Positions 1-10,200 of a stretch of 64,000 nt of DNA are shown here, one piece after another (the stretch's first letter is position 1; each line of letters starts with the position of its first letter). The notes below the pieces were generated by a model. That model made no database searches. It was not told the origin of the DNA and saw only the letters and a program-made list of their open reading frames with translations. The position numbers were made by a program, and so were the translations under genes. The stretch is from Azophilus sp965214305 (GTDB lineage Bacteria > Pseudomonadota > Gammaproteobacteria > Pseudomonadales > Azotimanducaceae): positions 1,488,001 through 1,552,000 of the forward strand of contig OZ243949.1 of NCBI GenBank assembly GCA_965214305.1. The letters run 5' to 3'.

Positions 1-56
1 AGCGCAGCCGGGTGTCAACACAAAGTGGAAATCGATAGTAAGGCCCGGGCGCGGCG

Positions 57-245
57 CTATGCGGGTTCGGTGCTTAGTACTTCAACCGCTTGCTCGGCCA
101 GATCCTCAGCAAAGCCCTTGGCAACCAGCTTCTTGCACAGCTCCCGGTACCCGTGTTCGCGACGGGAAAGCAGCATCACCCCTCTTGTCACGGCATCATC
201 AAGACCTCGAACTTCACTCAATGCCCTCACCTCAGGTCGAGTCAA
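57..245 (-). pseudogene. recX: RecX regulatory protein, N-terminal fragment
   Basis: A 62-residue reading frame downstream of recA on the same strand. Residues about 22-50 (LLSRREHGYRELCKKLVAKG then F) match the first three-helix repeat of RecX, the modulator of RecA filaments. RecX is normally about 150 residues. Here the frame stops straight after the first repeat and nothing RecX-like follows to the window edge. The best start is a TTG at 245. The position behind recA is where recX normally lies, but it is separated from recA by the methylase remnant. I infer a truncated, probably non-functional recX. The family call rests on a short stretch. Confidence 0.5.
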
Positions 246-252
246 CCACCAT

Positions 253-699
253 TCACCCTCGTTGTGTAGCGTTGAGGGTGATGGATTTCACCAGCGGTTC
301 AAAGTCCGCGTTCATTCCCCGGCCGGAAAAGGAAACCGCTTGGATTTCCAAGCCATACCACTCGGTCGCTTTGCTATTACTTGCCAAAACCAAATTTTCC
401 ATAACCGCAGTCAACGAAACTATGCCGCCGCCAACAAAGGGTTCGATCAGGATGGTTGGGGTAGTTGCCCGATAGGCGCTAATAGAATCGAGTTTGGGGG
501 CTCGCCGTTGCCGACAATCAGATCAACGGACCGGGGCCCCTTGTCGTACGCAACGGTCTCATGCGGGAACTGGTTGATGACGGTCGGCAGCGAACCGCGA
601 GCCGCCACGTCGTCGGTGTACAGGGGTCGAGCCGAGTTCAACGCTTTCTTCGGTGAAGGGAACCGGGGTGCCGTCCGCCTCGTACTCGATCACTGCCAT
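253..699 (-). pseudogene. Broken DNA adenine methylase-like gene
   Basis: A start codon at 699 with a good ribosome-binding site (GGAG, 8 nt upstream) opens a frame beginning MAVIEYEADG. The coding sense then moves to a second frame near 640 (RPLYTDDVAARGSLPTVINQ) and to a third near 500. The third frame reads APKLDSISAYRATTP and then PTILIEPFVGGGIVSLTAV before a stop at 253. The IEPFVGGG block looks like the AdoMet-binding motif I of N6-adenine methyltransferases. Two frameshifts and loss of the C-terminal half make this a pseudogene. It lies between recA and the recX fragment, which suggests it was inserted there. The family assignment is by motif only. Confidence 0.5.
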
Positions 700-789
700 C
701 GCTCTGCTCCGTTGGTTGTTGTGGATTATAGTATTCAACGGGCAAAGGGCTTTCATGGTTTTTGTGGATTTTGCCACACAATTCGCAAA

Positions 790-1908
790 TTAATCCCCAT
801 CCGGCCCAAAAGACTCACGTGCCGGCTCCGGGATAACGACCTCACCCTCTGTCACCAAATCCGGCAATAGCTGTTTGCGGATGCGCATTTCAATCTCGTC
901 GCGGATAGCCGGGTTTTGGTCGAGATAGTCACTGGCGTTTTTGCGACCTTGGCCGATGCGCTCGTTGGCATAGGCGTACCAAGCACCGGATTTCTCGACG
1001 ATGCCGTTCTTGACGCCGAGTTCGATAATTTCGCCGGTTCGATGGATGCCTTTACCGTAGAGGATTTGAAACTCGGTTTGGCGGAAAGGCGGAGCCACCT
1101 TGTTCTTGACGACCTTGACCCGGGTTTCGTTGCCGATGACCTCGTCGCCATCCTTGATCGCGCCGATGCGGCGAATGTCTAAGCGCACGGAGGAATAAAA
1201 TTTCAGCGCGTTGCCGCCCGTGGTGGTTTCAGGGCTGCCGAACATCACACCGATCTTCATACGGATTTGATTAATGAAGATGACCAAGGTGTTGGAATGC
1301 TTGATGGAGCCCGTCATCTTGCGCAACGCCTGGCTCATTAAACGGGCCTGCAAACCCACATGCGCCTCGCCCATCTCACCCTCGATTTCCGCTTTGGGGG
1401 TGAGCGCGGCCACCGAATCGATAACCACCACGTCCACGGCACCGGAGCGCACCACCATATCCGCAATCTCCAGCGCCTGTTCGCCGGTATCGGGCTGTGA
1501 AATCAGCAGACTATCCGTATCCACGCCGAGGGACTGGGCATAGATCGGGTCGAGTGCATGTTCCGCGTCAATGAAGGCACAGGTGCCGCCCGTTTTCTGG
1601 GCTTCCGCAACGACCTGCAGCGTTAGAGTGGTTTTGCCCGAAGATTCGGGGCCGTAGATTTCCACCACCCGGCCACGAGGCAAGCCACCGATGCCAAGCG
1701 CGATATCAAGCCCCATGGAACCGGTGGAGATGGAGGGAATGGCAACCCGTTCGCGGTCACCCAAGCGCATCATCGAACCCTTGCCGAATTGCCGTTCGAT
1801 TTGGGCAAGGGCCGCGCTCAGCGCTTGGTTTTTCTGCGCCGCACGCCCGGAGTCGGTCGGTGATAGGTTGAGATTGGCGCGGGAGAGGGAGGATTTGCGG
1901 TCGGCCAT
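790..1908 (-). CDS. recA: RecA recombinase
   Basis: RecA forms ATP-dependent filaments on single-stranded DNA, carries out strand exchange and triggers LexA self-cleavage. The 372-residue product shows the expected marks: QFGKGSMMRLGD near the N-terminus, Walker A GPESSGKTTL, the VVVIDSVAALTP Walker B block and the L2 region INQIRMKIGVMFGSPETTTG. The frame extends upstream to 2118, but the ATG at 1908 (MADRKSS) has GGAG 11 nt upstream and gives the family length, so I chose it. The N-terminus is about 20 residues longer than E. coli RecA. A SOS box lies 38 bp upstream. It is divergent from mutS. Confidence 0.97.
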   Translation of the reverse strand: MADRKSSLSRANLNLSPTDSGRAAQKNQALSAALAQIERQFGKGSMMRLGDRERVAIPSISTGSMGLDIALGIGGLPRGRVVEIYGPESSGKTTLTLQVVAEAQKTGGTCAFIDAEHALDPIYAQSLGVDTDSLLISQPDTGEQALEIADMVVRSGAVDVVVIDSVAALTPKAEIEGEMGEAHVGLQARLMSQALRKMTGSIKHSNTLVIFINQIRMKIGVMFGSPETTTGGNALKFYSSVRLDIRRIGAIKDGDEVIGNETRVKVVKNKVAPPFRQTEFQILYGKGIHRTGEIIELGVKNGIVEKSGAWYAYANERIGQGRKNASDYLDQNPAIRDEIEMRIRKQLLPDLVTEGEVVIPEPARESFGPDGD

Positions 1909-1945
1909 AATGACGGCTCCATGAGTTTTCGATACGACAAGGGCA

Positions 1946-1961
1946 CTGTATATATGCTCAG
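1946..1961. promoter_or_regulatory. LexA-binding SOS box of recA
   Basis: The sequence CTGTATATATGCTCAG fits the CTGT-N8-ACAG consensus of gammaproteobacterial LexA sites with one mismatch on this strand; read on the recA strand it is CTGA-N8-ACAG. It lies 38 bp upstream of the recA start, where LexA repression is expected. The 259-bp gap between recA and mutS holds no gene. Confidence 0.8.
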
Positions 1962-2167
1962 TATCAATAGCAAGACCCAAAACCTCTGGAAATCGCAATT
2001 TCCGCCAACTCGCACAACCCATACCGCCAATGACTGACAAAACCAGTTGAACGGCCTGCTTTTTTCTGCTGCGGATGGCCACTGGGCACCACTTTGGGTC
2101 GGGGTGCCGTCCACTCAATATCGAGCCGCATTTGGCTGCGCTTACTATCTATAATGATTGATCCCCT

Positions 2168-4774
2168 ATGCAAACGACGACAATAGCGATGATTGCGCAC
2201 AGACCCCACTCGTCGAACTTGCCCATGCCAGGCTCACAACATACCCCCATGATACGTCAGTACCTTGGCATCAAGGCGCAACACCCCGAGCACCTGCTGT
2301 TCTACCGCATGGGGGATTTCTACGAACTCTTCTATGACGACGCCAAACGCGCCGCCACATTGCTGGACATCACACTCACCAGCCGCGGGCAATCGGCGGG
2401 CACGCCCATTCCGATGGCGGGGGTGCCCTTCCACTCGGTGGACGCCTACCTGGCAAAGCTGGTGAATCTGGGCGAGTCCGTCGCCATCTGCGAACAAGTC
2501 GGCGACCCCAACGAAGGCAAGGGGCCGGTGGCGCGCCGGGTGCAACGCATCATCACGCCCGGCACACTCACGGAAGAAGCGCTGCTCGACCAAAACCGTG
2601 ACAGCCTGCTGATCGGTATCACAGTCGCCCAAGCCGACAAAAGGCACTATGGTTTGGCGGCGCTGAACCTTGGCCGCGGCGAACTTAGCGTCCAAACAGT
2701 GAACGGCAAAGACAATCTCACCGCGGAAATCGGCCGCCTCAAACCCACCGAAATACTGACACCCCGTGAACTCGACGAACTCGACGGGACAAACCAAAAC
2801 GTCCGGGACAGCCTCGCGTTCGACACGGATCTCGGATTCCGCCACCTCTGCGCACACTTTGGAACCCGCGACTTGCGCGGTTTCGGTTTGCGAGACGGCG
2901 ACCCGACGATAGGGGCGGCGGCGGCGGTTCTGCAATACGCCCAAGCCAGCCAATGCCAGCGGCTGGCATTCATCGACCGCATCCTGGTTGTGCAAAGCGA
3001 CGATTTTGTGCGCCTTGATGCCCACAGCCGCCGCAATCTGGAAATCGACCGTCGCACGGACGGCAGCGAAGCGCCCACCCTGCTCGCCCTGATGAATACC
3101 ACGGGCACACCCATGGGTACCCGTCTGTTGCGCCGTTGGTTAAACGCGCCCGCCAAAGTCGGGAAAACCGTGCGGGAACGGCAGGCCGCGGTCGCCGCCC
3201 TAATCGACACCGCGCTCGCCGAGCCGTTGCGGAGCATCCTGCCCGAATGCGGTGACATGGAGCGCATCGTCTCCCGGATTGCACTCCAGTCCGCCACGCC
3301 CCGCGACCTGACCCGGTTGCGTACCGCCTGTGCCGCTCTGCCCGGCATCGTCAAGCTGATCGGCCCGTCGGATTCGCCTCGCTTGGCGGTACTCGCGGAA
3401 AATATTCCGGATCTTTCCGAGATACGCGCATTGCTTGATCGGGCGATTATCGAAACACCGCCAGCCACCATTCGCGAGGGCGGGGTCATTGCCGCCGGTT
3501 ACAGCCATGAACTCGACGAACTACGCAACGTTACCGAAAACGCCGCTCAATGGCTGCAAGACCTGGAGGCAAGCGAGCGCGCACGCACCGGTATCGCCAC
3601 CCTGAAAGTTGGCTATAACCGGGTACACGGCTACTACATTGAGGTTTCACGCGCCGCCGGAGACGCGGTGCCGGTGGAATATGTGCGGCGGCAGACGATA
3701 AAGAACGCCGAGCGCTTCATCACGCCCGAGTTGAAAGCCTTTGAGGACAAAGCCCTAACCGCCCGCGCCCGAGCGCTGCAACTCGAAAAGACACTTTACG
3801 AGGCCCTATTGGAACAACTCGGTGCCGATGTCGCCGCGCTCGGCCGCGCCGCCCGAGCCGCCGCGGAAATCGACGTGCTTGCCTGCTTCGCGGAGCGGGC
3901 GCGCAGCCTCGATTTCGTCCAACCCGCATTCACGGACGAGCCGGGTTTCGCGATCAGCCAAGGCTGGCACCCGGTGGTGCGCGATGCCAGTTCCGAAACC
4001 TTCGTGCCCAACGACCTGGACATGCACGACAAGCGCCGCATGATAATCGTCACCGGCCCGAATATGGGCGGTAAATCGACCTACATGCGGCAAACCGCCA
4101 TCATCGTACTGCTCGCCTGCGCAGGCAGTTTCGTGCCTGCCGCGAGCGCCGCCATCGGGCCGGTAGACCGCATCTTCACCCGCATCGGCGCGGCCGACGA
4201 TCTGGCCGGCGGGCGTTCGACCTTTATGGTGGAGATGACCGAAACGGCGGATATTTTGCACCACGCCACCGAGCGAAGCCTGGTCTTGCTCGATGAAATC
4301 GGCCGTGGCACCAGCACCTACGACGGCCTGGCTCTCGCCTGGGCCACGGCCCAGCATCTCGCCGAAAAAACCCGGGCGTTTACGTTGTTCGCCACCCACT
4401 ATTTCGAACTCACCGGCCTGCCCGCCATGATTCCCGCCACCGCGAATGTTCACCTTGCCGCCACCGAATACAAGGGTCGCATTGTTTTTCTGCACCAGGT
4501 GGAGGAAGGCCCGGCAAGCCAAAGCTATGGCGTGCAAGTGGCGCGGCTGGCCGGTGTACCACAGCCGGTTTTGCAACTGGCGCGGGCCCGGCTGCAGGAA
4601 CTCGAAGCAAGCGCCCACCCCCGGCAAAGCGATTTGTTCGCCGCCCAAGCACCGGCAGCCGCAGAGGCGGAAGCCGAGCCCGACCCGGTTCGGCGGCGCC
4701 TGGATGAAATCGACCCCAATGCCTTATCGCCCCGCGAGGCGCTCGATTTACTCTTCGAATTGAAGGGTTTTTAG
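2168..4774 (+). CDS. mutS: DNA mismatch repair protein MutS
   Basis: MutS recognises base mismatches and recruits MutL. The 868-residue product has the mismatch-reading motif FYRMGDFYELFYDDA (Phe-x-Glu in DFYELF), the connector, lever and clamp regions, Walker A GPNMGGKSTYMRQTA and the LLDEIGRGTSTYDG Walker B/signature block. The C-terminal helix-turn-helix dimerisation segment (SPREALDLLFELK) is present. The first ATG at 2168 gives a leader of about 20 residues before the conserved HTPMIRQYL. ATG codons at 2189 and 2225 are also possible, and none has a clear ribosome-binding site. It is followed by fdxA, as in Pseudomonas. Confidence 0.97.
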   Translation: MQTTTIAMIAHRPHSSNLPMPGSQHTPMIRQYLGIKAQHPEHLLFYRMGDFYELFYDDAKRAATLLDITLTSRGQSAGTPIPMAGVPFHSVDAYLAKLVNLGESVAICEQVGDPNEGKGPVARRVQRIITPGTLTEEALLDQNRDSLLIGITVAQADKRHYGLAALNLGRGELSVQTVNGKDNLTAEIGRLKPTEILTPRELDELDGTNQNVRDSLAFDTDLGFRHLCAHFGTRDLRGFGLRDGDPTIGAAAAVLQYAQASQCQRLAFIDRILVVQSDDFVRLDAHSRRNLEIDRRTDGSEAPTLLALMNTTGTPMGTRLLRRWLNAPAKVGKTVRERQAAVAALIDTALAEPLRSILPECGDMERIVSRIALQSATPRDLTRLRTACAALPGIVKLIGPSDSPRLAVLAENIPDLSEIRALLDRAIIETPPATIREGGVIAAGYSHELDELRNVTENAAQWLQDLEASERARTGIATLKVGYNRVHGYYIEVSRAAGDAVPVEYVRRQTIKNAERFITPELKAFEDKALTARARALQLEKTLYEALLEQLGADVAALGRAARAAAEIDVLACFAERARSLDFVQPAFTDEPGFAISQGWHPVVRDASSETFVPNDLDMHDKRRMIIVTGPNMGGKSTYMRQTAIIVLLACAGSFVPAASAAIGPVDRIFTRIGAADDLAGGRSTFMVEMTETADILHHATERSLVLLDEIGRGTSTYDGLALAWATAQHLAEKTRAFTLFATHYFELTGLPAMIPATANVHLAATEYKGRIVFLHQVEEGPASQSYGVQVARLAGVPQPVLQLARARLQELEASAHPRQSDLFAAQAPAAAEAEAEPDPVRRRLDEIDPNALSPREALDLLFELKGF

Positions 4775-4802
4775 CCCGGATTCTCGCCAACTCTTCTTGA
4801 TG

Positions 4803-4897
4803 GGTAGTGGCTCGGCTTCAATTGCCACCGCCGCAGAGACCCCGCCCGCGTTGGGCTGCGGTGCGGTAATGAGGCGTTTCCAAATTGAGCCACTACC
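4803..4897. repeat. Family A inverted-repeat element, copy 1
   Basis: A 95-bp element running from GGTAGTGGCTC to GAGCCACTACC, so the ends are inverted repeats. It lies between mutS and fdxA and is nearly full length. Copies 2 (37931), 3 (58772) and 4 (61069) share the core GCCGCCGCAGAGACC and/or CTACCGCAGCCCAAAGCGG. Confidence 0.8.
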
Positions 4898-4970
4898 TCT
4901 CGATGTCTTGGGCTTCCCTCATCCCGTCAGATGGTTAAAATGGCGCGCTTTGCGATCTTAGGAATCAGTG

Positions 4971-5294
4971 ATGACTTTCGTGGTGGGAGAAGCTTGCATC
5001 AAGTGCAAACTTACGGATTGCGTGGAAGTGTGCCCGGTGGACTGCTTTTACGAGGGGCCGAACATGCTTGTTATCCACCCGGACGAATGCATCGACTGTG
5101 CGCTCTGCGAGCCGGAATGCCCGGTGGAGGCCATCTTCGCGGAAGACGAGTTACCCGAGGACCAACAGGATTTCCTGGAACTCAACCAGCGGCTCGCGGA
5201 TACCTGGCCGAACATCACCGAGGCGAAAGACCCCCTACCGGATTCAGACGATTGGCGCGAGGTGGCGGAAAAGCGGCATTTGCTTGAGGAGTGA
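4971..5294 (+). CDS. fdxA: Seven-iron ferredoxin FdxA
   Basis: A 107-residue ferredoxin carrying one 3Fe-4S and one 4Fe-4S cluster, a soluble low-potential electron carrier. The cysteine pattern is CIKCKLTDCVEVCPVDC followed by CIDCALCEPECPVEA. The C-terminal extension rich in Asp and Glu (about residues 60-107) is typical of the Azotobacter FdI/Pseudomonas FdxA group. A GTG at 4968 is in frame, but the ATG at 4971 has AGGA 7 nt upstream and gives the usual MTFVV N-terminus. It is next to mutS, which is the conserved neighbour. It could be a redox partner for CYP51 or Rieske-type enzymes, but nothing here proves that. Confidence 0.95.
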   Translation: MTFVVGEACIKCKLTDCVEVCPVDCFYEGPNMLVIHPDECIDCALCEPECPVEAIFAEDELPEDQQDFLELNQRLADTWPNITEAKDPLPDSDDWREVAEKRHLLEE

Positions 5295-5608
5295 ACCCAA
5301 GCCGCGCCCGTGCCGCCCGGTTCGGGATGACAAATAGCGCGTCCCGTCGTCGTGGGTGGGGCGCAAATGGCTTAGCAGCCCTCTAGATTCCTTGGCAGCC
5401 ACTCATCGACGAAGTCCGCTCCCTGATCCGCGACGGCTACATTCCCACGGTGAGGCTGCTGCTCTGCAACGCGTTGCCGCGAAAGGCCCCATTGCCTCAT
5501 ATCGGATGATGATTGACTGTGACCATGCTGCCCGAGCCATGGGATATGCTTGATCGTATATTCATGCAATTTGTAATTTTAAAATGGAATTTGCATAAGC
5601 CATGAACT
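5295..5608. other. Gap with repeats around the next start codon
   Basis: I see no gene here. The last 65 bp are AT-rich and probably hold the promoter of the ATPase gene. TATGCTTGA occurs at 5545-5553 and again at 5608-5616, over the ATPase start codon. Between these copies ATGCAATTT (5564) faces AATTTGCAT (5588), an inverted repeat with one mismatch. This could be an operator. Confidence 0.4.
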
Positions 5609-6787
5609 ATGCTTGAGTTCATGATCCCGCGCAGCTTGACCCGCCCCGCCGTCACAGCCTTTGGGCAATACCCCGTCGTGACCCTCGTCGGGCCCCGGCA
5701 GTCGGGCAAGACCACGCTCGCTCGAAACGCCTTCGACCTGCCCTACGTCAATCTTGAGTCGCCCGACGAGCGGGACTTCGTGCTGAGCGACCCGCGCGGC
5801 TTCCTCGCAAGCCATCCCGACGGCGCCGTCATCGACGAGATTCAGCGCGCCCCCGACTTGGCCTCCTATCTCCAAGTCAGGGTTGACGAAACCAACCGGC
5901 CGGGCCAGTTCCTGTTGACCGGCAGCCACAACTTCGCGGTTCGGGAGCAATTGAGCCAGTCCCTGGCGGGCAGAACGGCGCTGCTGACCCTGCTGCCGTT
6001 TTCCCGGTCCGAGCTTATCGACGCGGACGTGCCCTGCGGCAGCTACTTCGACCACATCCTCGCGGGTGGCTATCCGCGCATCCGGGATGCCGGCTTGGAT
6101 CCCACGAACTTCCATCAAGACTATGTGGGCACCTACTTGGAGCGAGACCTGCGGCAACTCAGCGCCGTGCGCAACATCGCCCAGTTCCAGACGTTCATGC
6201 GGCTGTGCGCGGCGAACATCGGCCAGGTCCTCAACCTCAACCGATTGGCCGGCGACTGCGGAATCAGCCAGACCACGGCCACGGAGTGGCTGAACCTCAT
6301 GGAGGCGGGCTACATTCTCCACCGCCTTCAGCCCTACTTCACGAACACCAGAAAACGGCTGGTCAAAAGGCCCAAGCTCTACTTTCACGACACCGGGGTC
6401 GCCTGCTTCCTGCTGGGGCTGACCGCGGCTGAGCACGTCGAAAGCCACCCATTGCGCGGCGCACTGTTTGAAAACCATGTGATCAACGAAGTCCTGAAGC
6501 ATGACCTGAACCGCAATCGCGCCGCCTGGTTGCACTTCTTTCGGGACGGCAACGGCAATGAGATTGATCTGCTCTACAGCCGCGGCCCGAACTTGGTCCC
6601 CATCGAAATCAAGTCCGGACAGACCATCGGCGGCGACTGGTTCAAGGGCATCGACCGCTTTGCCCGCCACTTCCCGGCGGCTGGGGGCGCGGTCATGTAT
6701 GCAGGTGAGGCATCCCAGCACCGCAGCGACGGCCGCGCGGTCTTGCCCGCAGATGAGTTGCCCGCCTATCTTGAAGCAATTGCTTGA
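5609..6787 (+). CDS. AAA-type ATPase with DUF4143 domain
   Basis: A 392-residue ATPase of the AAA_14/DUF4143 family. Residues about 25-45 hold the P-loop (LVGPRQSGKTTLARN). AVIDEIQRAPDLASYLQ is the Walker B region and LLTGSHNF the sensor I region. The C-terminal DUF4143 half has a winged-helix stretch (LNRLAGDCGISQTTATEWLN) and a PD-(D/E)xK-like nuclease fold ending NEIDLLYSRGPNLVPIEIK. Function is not known for the family; members are often accessory genes. ATG codons at 5609 and 5621 are both possible. It stands alone, with its own AT-rich promoter region. Confidence 0.85.
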   Translation: MLEFMIPRSLTRPAVTAFGQYPVVTLVGPRQSGKTTLARNAFDLPYVNLESPDERDFVLSDPRGFLASHPDGAVIDEIQRAPDLASYLQVRVDETNRPGQFLLTGSHNFAVREQLSQSLAGRTALLTLLPFSRSELIDADVPCGSYFDHILAGGYPRIRDAGLDPTNFHQDYVGTYLERDLRQLSAVRNIAQFQTFMRLCAANIGQVLNLNRLAGDCGISQTTATEWLNLMEAGYILHRLQPYFTNTRKRLVKRPKLYFHDTGVACFLLGLTAAEHVESHPLRGALFENHVINEVLKHDLNRNRAAWLHFFRDGNGNEIDLLYSRGPNLVPIEIKSGQTIGGDWFKGIDRFARHFPAAGGAVMYAGEASQHRSDGRAVLPADELPAYLEAIA

Positions 6788-6931
6788 TTGTTGAGAGAAA
6801 ACTCCCTCGAGTGGTTCGGATGGGCATCTCGCGCGGCCCTGCATGGCTGGCTAGGCGATCTCAGTAGCGCACTGGAATCTTCCCGGCGACCCGCTCAAAA
6901 TGCCGGTGATTTGATCGCCGGTGTATCGGCA

Positions 6932-7267
6932 ATGCCAAACAGGCCTTTCATGCGCTACACCCACAACCCGGATGCCGTCGCCGCGCTGGTCCGTGATGAC
7001 GCTGTGCATCGAGACCTCTACATCGATCCGGAAATCTTCGATCTGGAGATGCGGCACCTGTGGCCCAGCACCTGGATTTATGTCGGCCACGATTCCCAAG
7101 TGGCCAACCCGGGCGATTACATCACCGCCGATCTCGGCCGGCAGCCGGTCATCCTGGTGCGCGATACGAAAGGCGGCTTGAAGTCGCTGGCGGGGTGTTG
7201 CGCTACATCGCATCAGCATCCGGAGAAATCAGCAAAACATGTGGAACATTGCGAAATTCTCCATTGA
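6932..7267 (+). pseudogene. Rieske ring-hydroxylating oxygenase, N-terminal stump
   Basis: From the ATG at 6932 the frame reads like the first 85 residues of the large subunit of a Rieske non-haem iron oxygenase: LYIDPEIFDLEMRHLWPSTW, then YVGHDSQVANPGDY and PVILVRDTKGGLK. Family resemblance ends near 7185, just where the CxH...CxxH Rieske motif should begin. The remainder runs into sequence in front of the RND gene and overlaps its start by 29 bp. It cannot bind the cluster or the catalytic iron. I read this as a deletion scar joining the dioxygenase gene to the RND gene. Confidence 0.7.
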
Positions 7268-10200
7268 GCGGCCTCTGTATCCGTGGCTGCTCATCCTTGG
7301 GTGTTTGATCGGTGGCGCGGTCGGCATCGAGCGCGTGGGGCGTCTGGAGGATCCCGAATTCCCGTTCAAATTCGTGCTGATTGTTACCGAATATCCCGGT
7401 GCCTCCCCCGTGGAAGTCGAGCAGGAGGTTACCGATGTGGTGGAGGCCGCTCTGCAGGAGTTGCCCTATATCGACCGCATCGAATCCAAGTCGCTCGCGG
7501 GGCGCTCCGAGGTACAGGTGGCAATAGAGGAACAGTACGACGACAGCGAAACACCGCAAATTTTCGATGAGCTGCGCCGCCGCATCGGCGAAGCGGCGGG
7601 CAAGCTGCCCCCCGGGTCGAGCCTGCCGCAGGTAGAGGATGATTTCGGAGATGTTTACGGCATTTTGTACGCGATCTCCACACCGGGCTACAACGCCGCG
7701 GAAATTCGAGACATGTCGCGGCAAATCGTCACCGCGCTGAAATCCGTGGATGGCGTTGCCAAGGTGCAAACCATGGGCGAACCCCAGGAAGCGGTCTATG
7801 TGGAGGTCGATCATGCGCGCCTTGGGCGGCTCGGCCTGCCCATGGATTTGCTCTTTCAAGGCATCGGTGCCGAAAACGACGTTATGCCGCCCAGTTCCAC
7901 CGTCTACGGCGGCCGACGACTGCGCATCGCACCACCAACCACGTTCGAGCGCCCATCGGGCTTGGCCGAAATGCGCATCGGCAGCCCCGGAACCACGGAA
8001 ATCGTGCGGCTTGTGGACATCGCCAACTTATCCCGTCAACCCGTGGAGGAACCTTCGGTAATCATTCGCCACAATGGCGAGCAGGTGTTCACCGTCGGAG
8101 TTTCGACCATGAGCGGGGCGAATGTGGTGGCGGTCGGCCACGCGGTCGATGCCCGTATGCATGCGCTGCTCAACGATCTCCCGCTCGGCGTCTCCTATGC
8201 CAAGGTCTACGCGCAGCACGAGGTGGTTGAGGAGTCCATCGTGCAATTTTTCCGCAACCTCTTGTTGTCTGTCGCCACCGTGGTGTTGGCGCTCTGTGTC
8301 TTCATGGGTTGGCGCGCCGGTACAGTGGTTGGCGCGGTGCTACTGCTGACCGTGCTGGGCACCCTGTGCGTGATGGCAATAGTCGGTATCGAACTGCATC
8401 GCATTTCGCTCGGCGCCCTGATGATCGCCATGGGCATGTTGGTGGACAACGGCATCGTGATCGCCGAAGGCATGGTGGTTGGCGTGGGCAAGGGCCTGAC
8501 CCCGGCCGAAGCGGCCGCCCAGTCCGTGCGCCGTACCCAATTCACGCTGCTCGGCGCAACCATCATCGGCATCATGGCTTTTGGTCCCATCAGCTTAACC
8601 GACGACGCGGGTGGCCATTTTCTGCGTACCCTATTTCAGGTGGTTGCCATCGCCCTGCTGTTGAGTTGGGTGTTCGCGGTCACCGTTGTGCCGCTGCTCG
8701 GCAGCCACCTGCTACGGCCGGTACCCGCCCGCAGTGAAGAGGAACTGTACTCGGGCTGGCTCTATGCGCCTTATCGGCGACTGATTACCTTTGGCCTAGG
8801 CCGCGCCTGGTTGACCTCGGCCGTTGTGGTTGCCGTGCTCGGTGCTTGCCTTTGGGCCTTTCAATTCGTTAAGCAATCTTTCTTTCCAACCACGAATTCC
8901 CCGCTTTTTTATGTGGATTACCGATTGCCCGAGGGCACCGACATCCTGACCAACGACCAGGATACCCGTGAGCTTGAAGCGGCGGTGCGAGCACTTGATG
9001 GGGTCGAATCGGTGACAAGCTTCATCGGCCGAGGGGCTTCCCGATTCACCGTCATCATGAATCCCGAACAGCCCAATCCCGCCTACACGCAGTTCGTCGT
9101 CCGGGTAACGGAGGTCGGGACCATGGACGAGCGGATGGCTGAGACCAGGAAGCTGCTGAGTAAACTGCGGCCAGCCGCACAGCTTCAGGTATCCCGGGCC
9201 GAATTCACACCGGGCGGCAACGCTAAAATCGAAGCCCGTTTCTCCGGCCCGGATGACCGGGTGCTGCGGGGCTTGGCCAATAAGGCATTGGCGGTCTACC
9301 TGGGCCATGATTTGGTTGATCGCCACACGGATTGGCGGCAGCCGTTGCTCCAAGTGACGCCGCGCTACGACGAAGCGCGCGCCCGACTGGCCGGTGTTTC
9401 GCGCCAAGATGTTTATATCGCCTTGGCTTATGCCACCGTGGGCGTACCCATCGGCCTTTATCGCGAGGCCGATAAGCTGATACCGATCATCGCCCGCGCC
9501 CCCCGCGAGGAGAGCAACGACATTGCCGCGCTTCCCGATCGGCTGGTGTGGAGCCAATCCCAACAGCGCTATGTTCCCATGCGCCAGGTGGTCTCCTCTT
9601 TCGAGTTAACCGCCGACAACGCCATGATCTTTCGCCGTGACCGGGTGCGTACCATTCAGGCGCGCGCCAATCTCCAACCCGGGTTCAACGCCAAGCAAAC
9701 CTTTGAGGCGCTGCGGGCGGAGGTGGAGGCCATTGCATTGCCGCCGGGCTACTCAATGGAGTGGGGGGGCGAGCATGAGGCGGATCAACAAGCCTACGAC
9801 ACCCTAATTTCCAAAATACCCCTAGCCCTTGGCATCATGGCCTTAATCACGATTTTGATGTTTGGGCGCATCCGCGAACCCCTGGTCATTTGGCTTTCGG
9901 TTCCCATGACCATCTGCGGTGTCGTGCTTGGGTTGCTCATCACCGGTATGTCTTTCACCTTCCCCTCGTTTCTGGGTTTTTTGAGTCTGTCGGGCATGTT
10001 AATCAAGAACTGCATCGTCCTGATCGCCGAAATCGACAGGCGGCTAACCGAGGGCGCGCGAACCATTCAGACCATGGCGGCCGGAAGCGTTAGTCGCCTG
10101 CGCCCGGTTATTTTGGCTTCCGGCACCACCATCGCCGGCATGTCGCCCCTGCTCTCGGATCCCTTCTTCCGGGAAATGGCGGTTTGCATCATGAGCGGGT

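Noticed and set aside
25..870. 281-codon + strand frame over the recA tail
   Set aside because: It is antisense to the recX and methylase remnants, with no domain and no ribosome-binding site.
6932..7267. Rieske stump as an SdmA-type C-4 sterol demethylase
   Set aside because: The part that would tell subfamilies apart is missing and it lies 31 kb from the sterol island; nothing supports the link.
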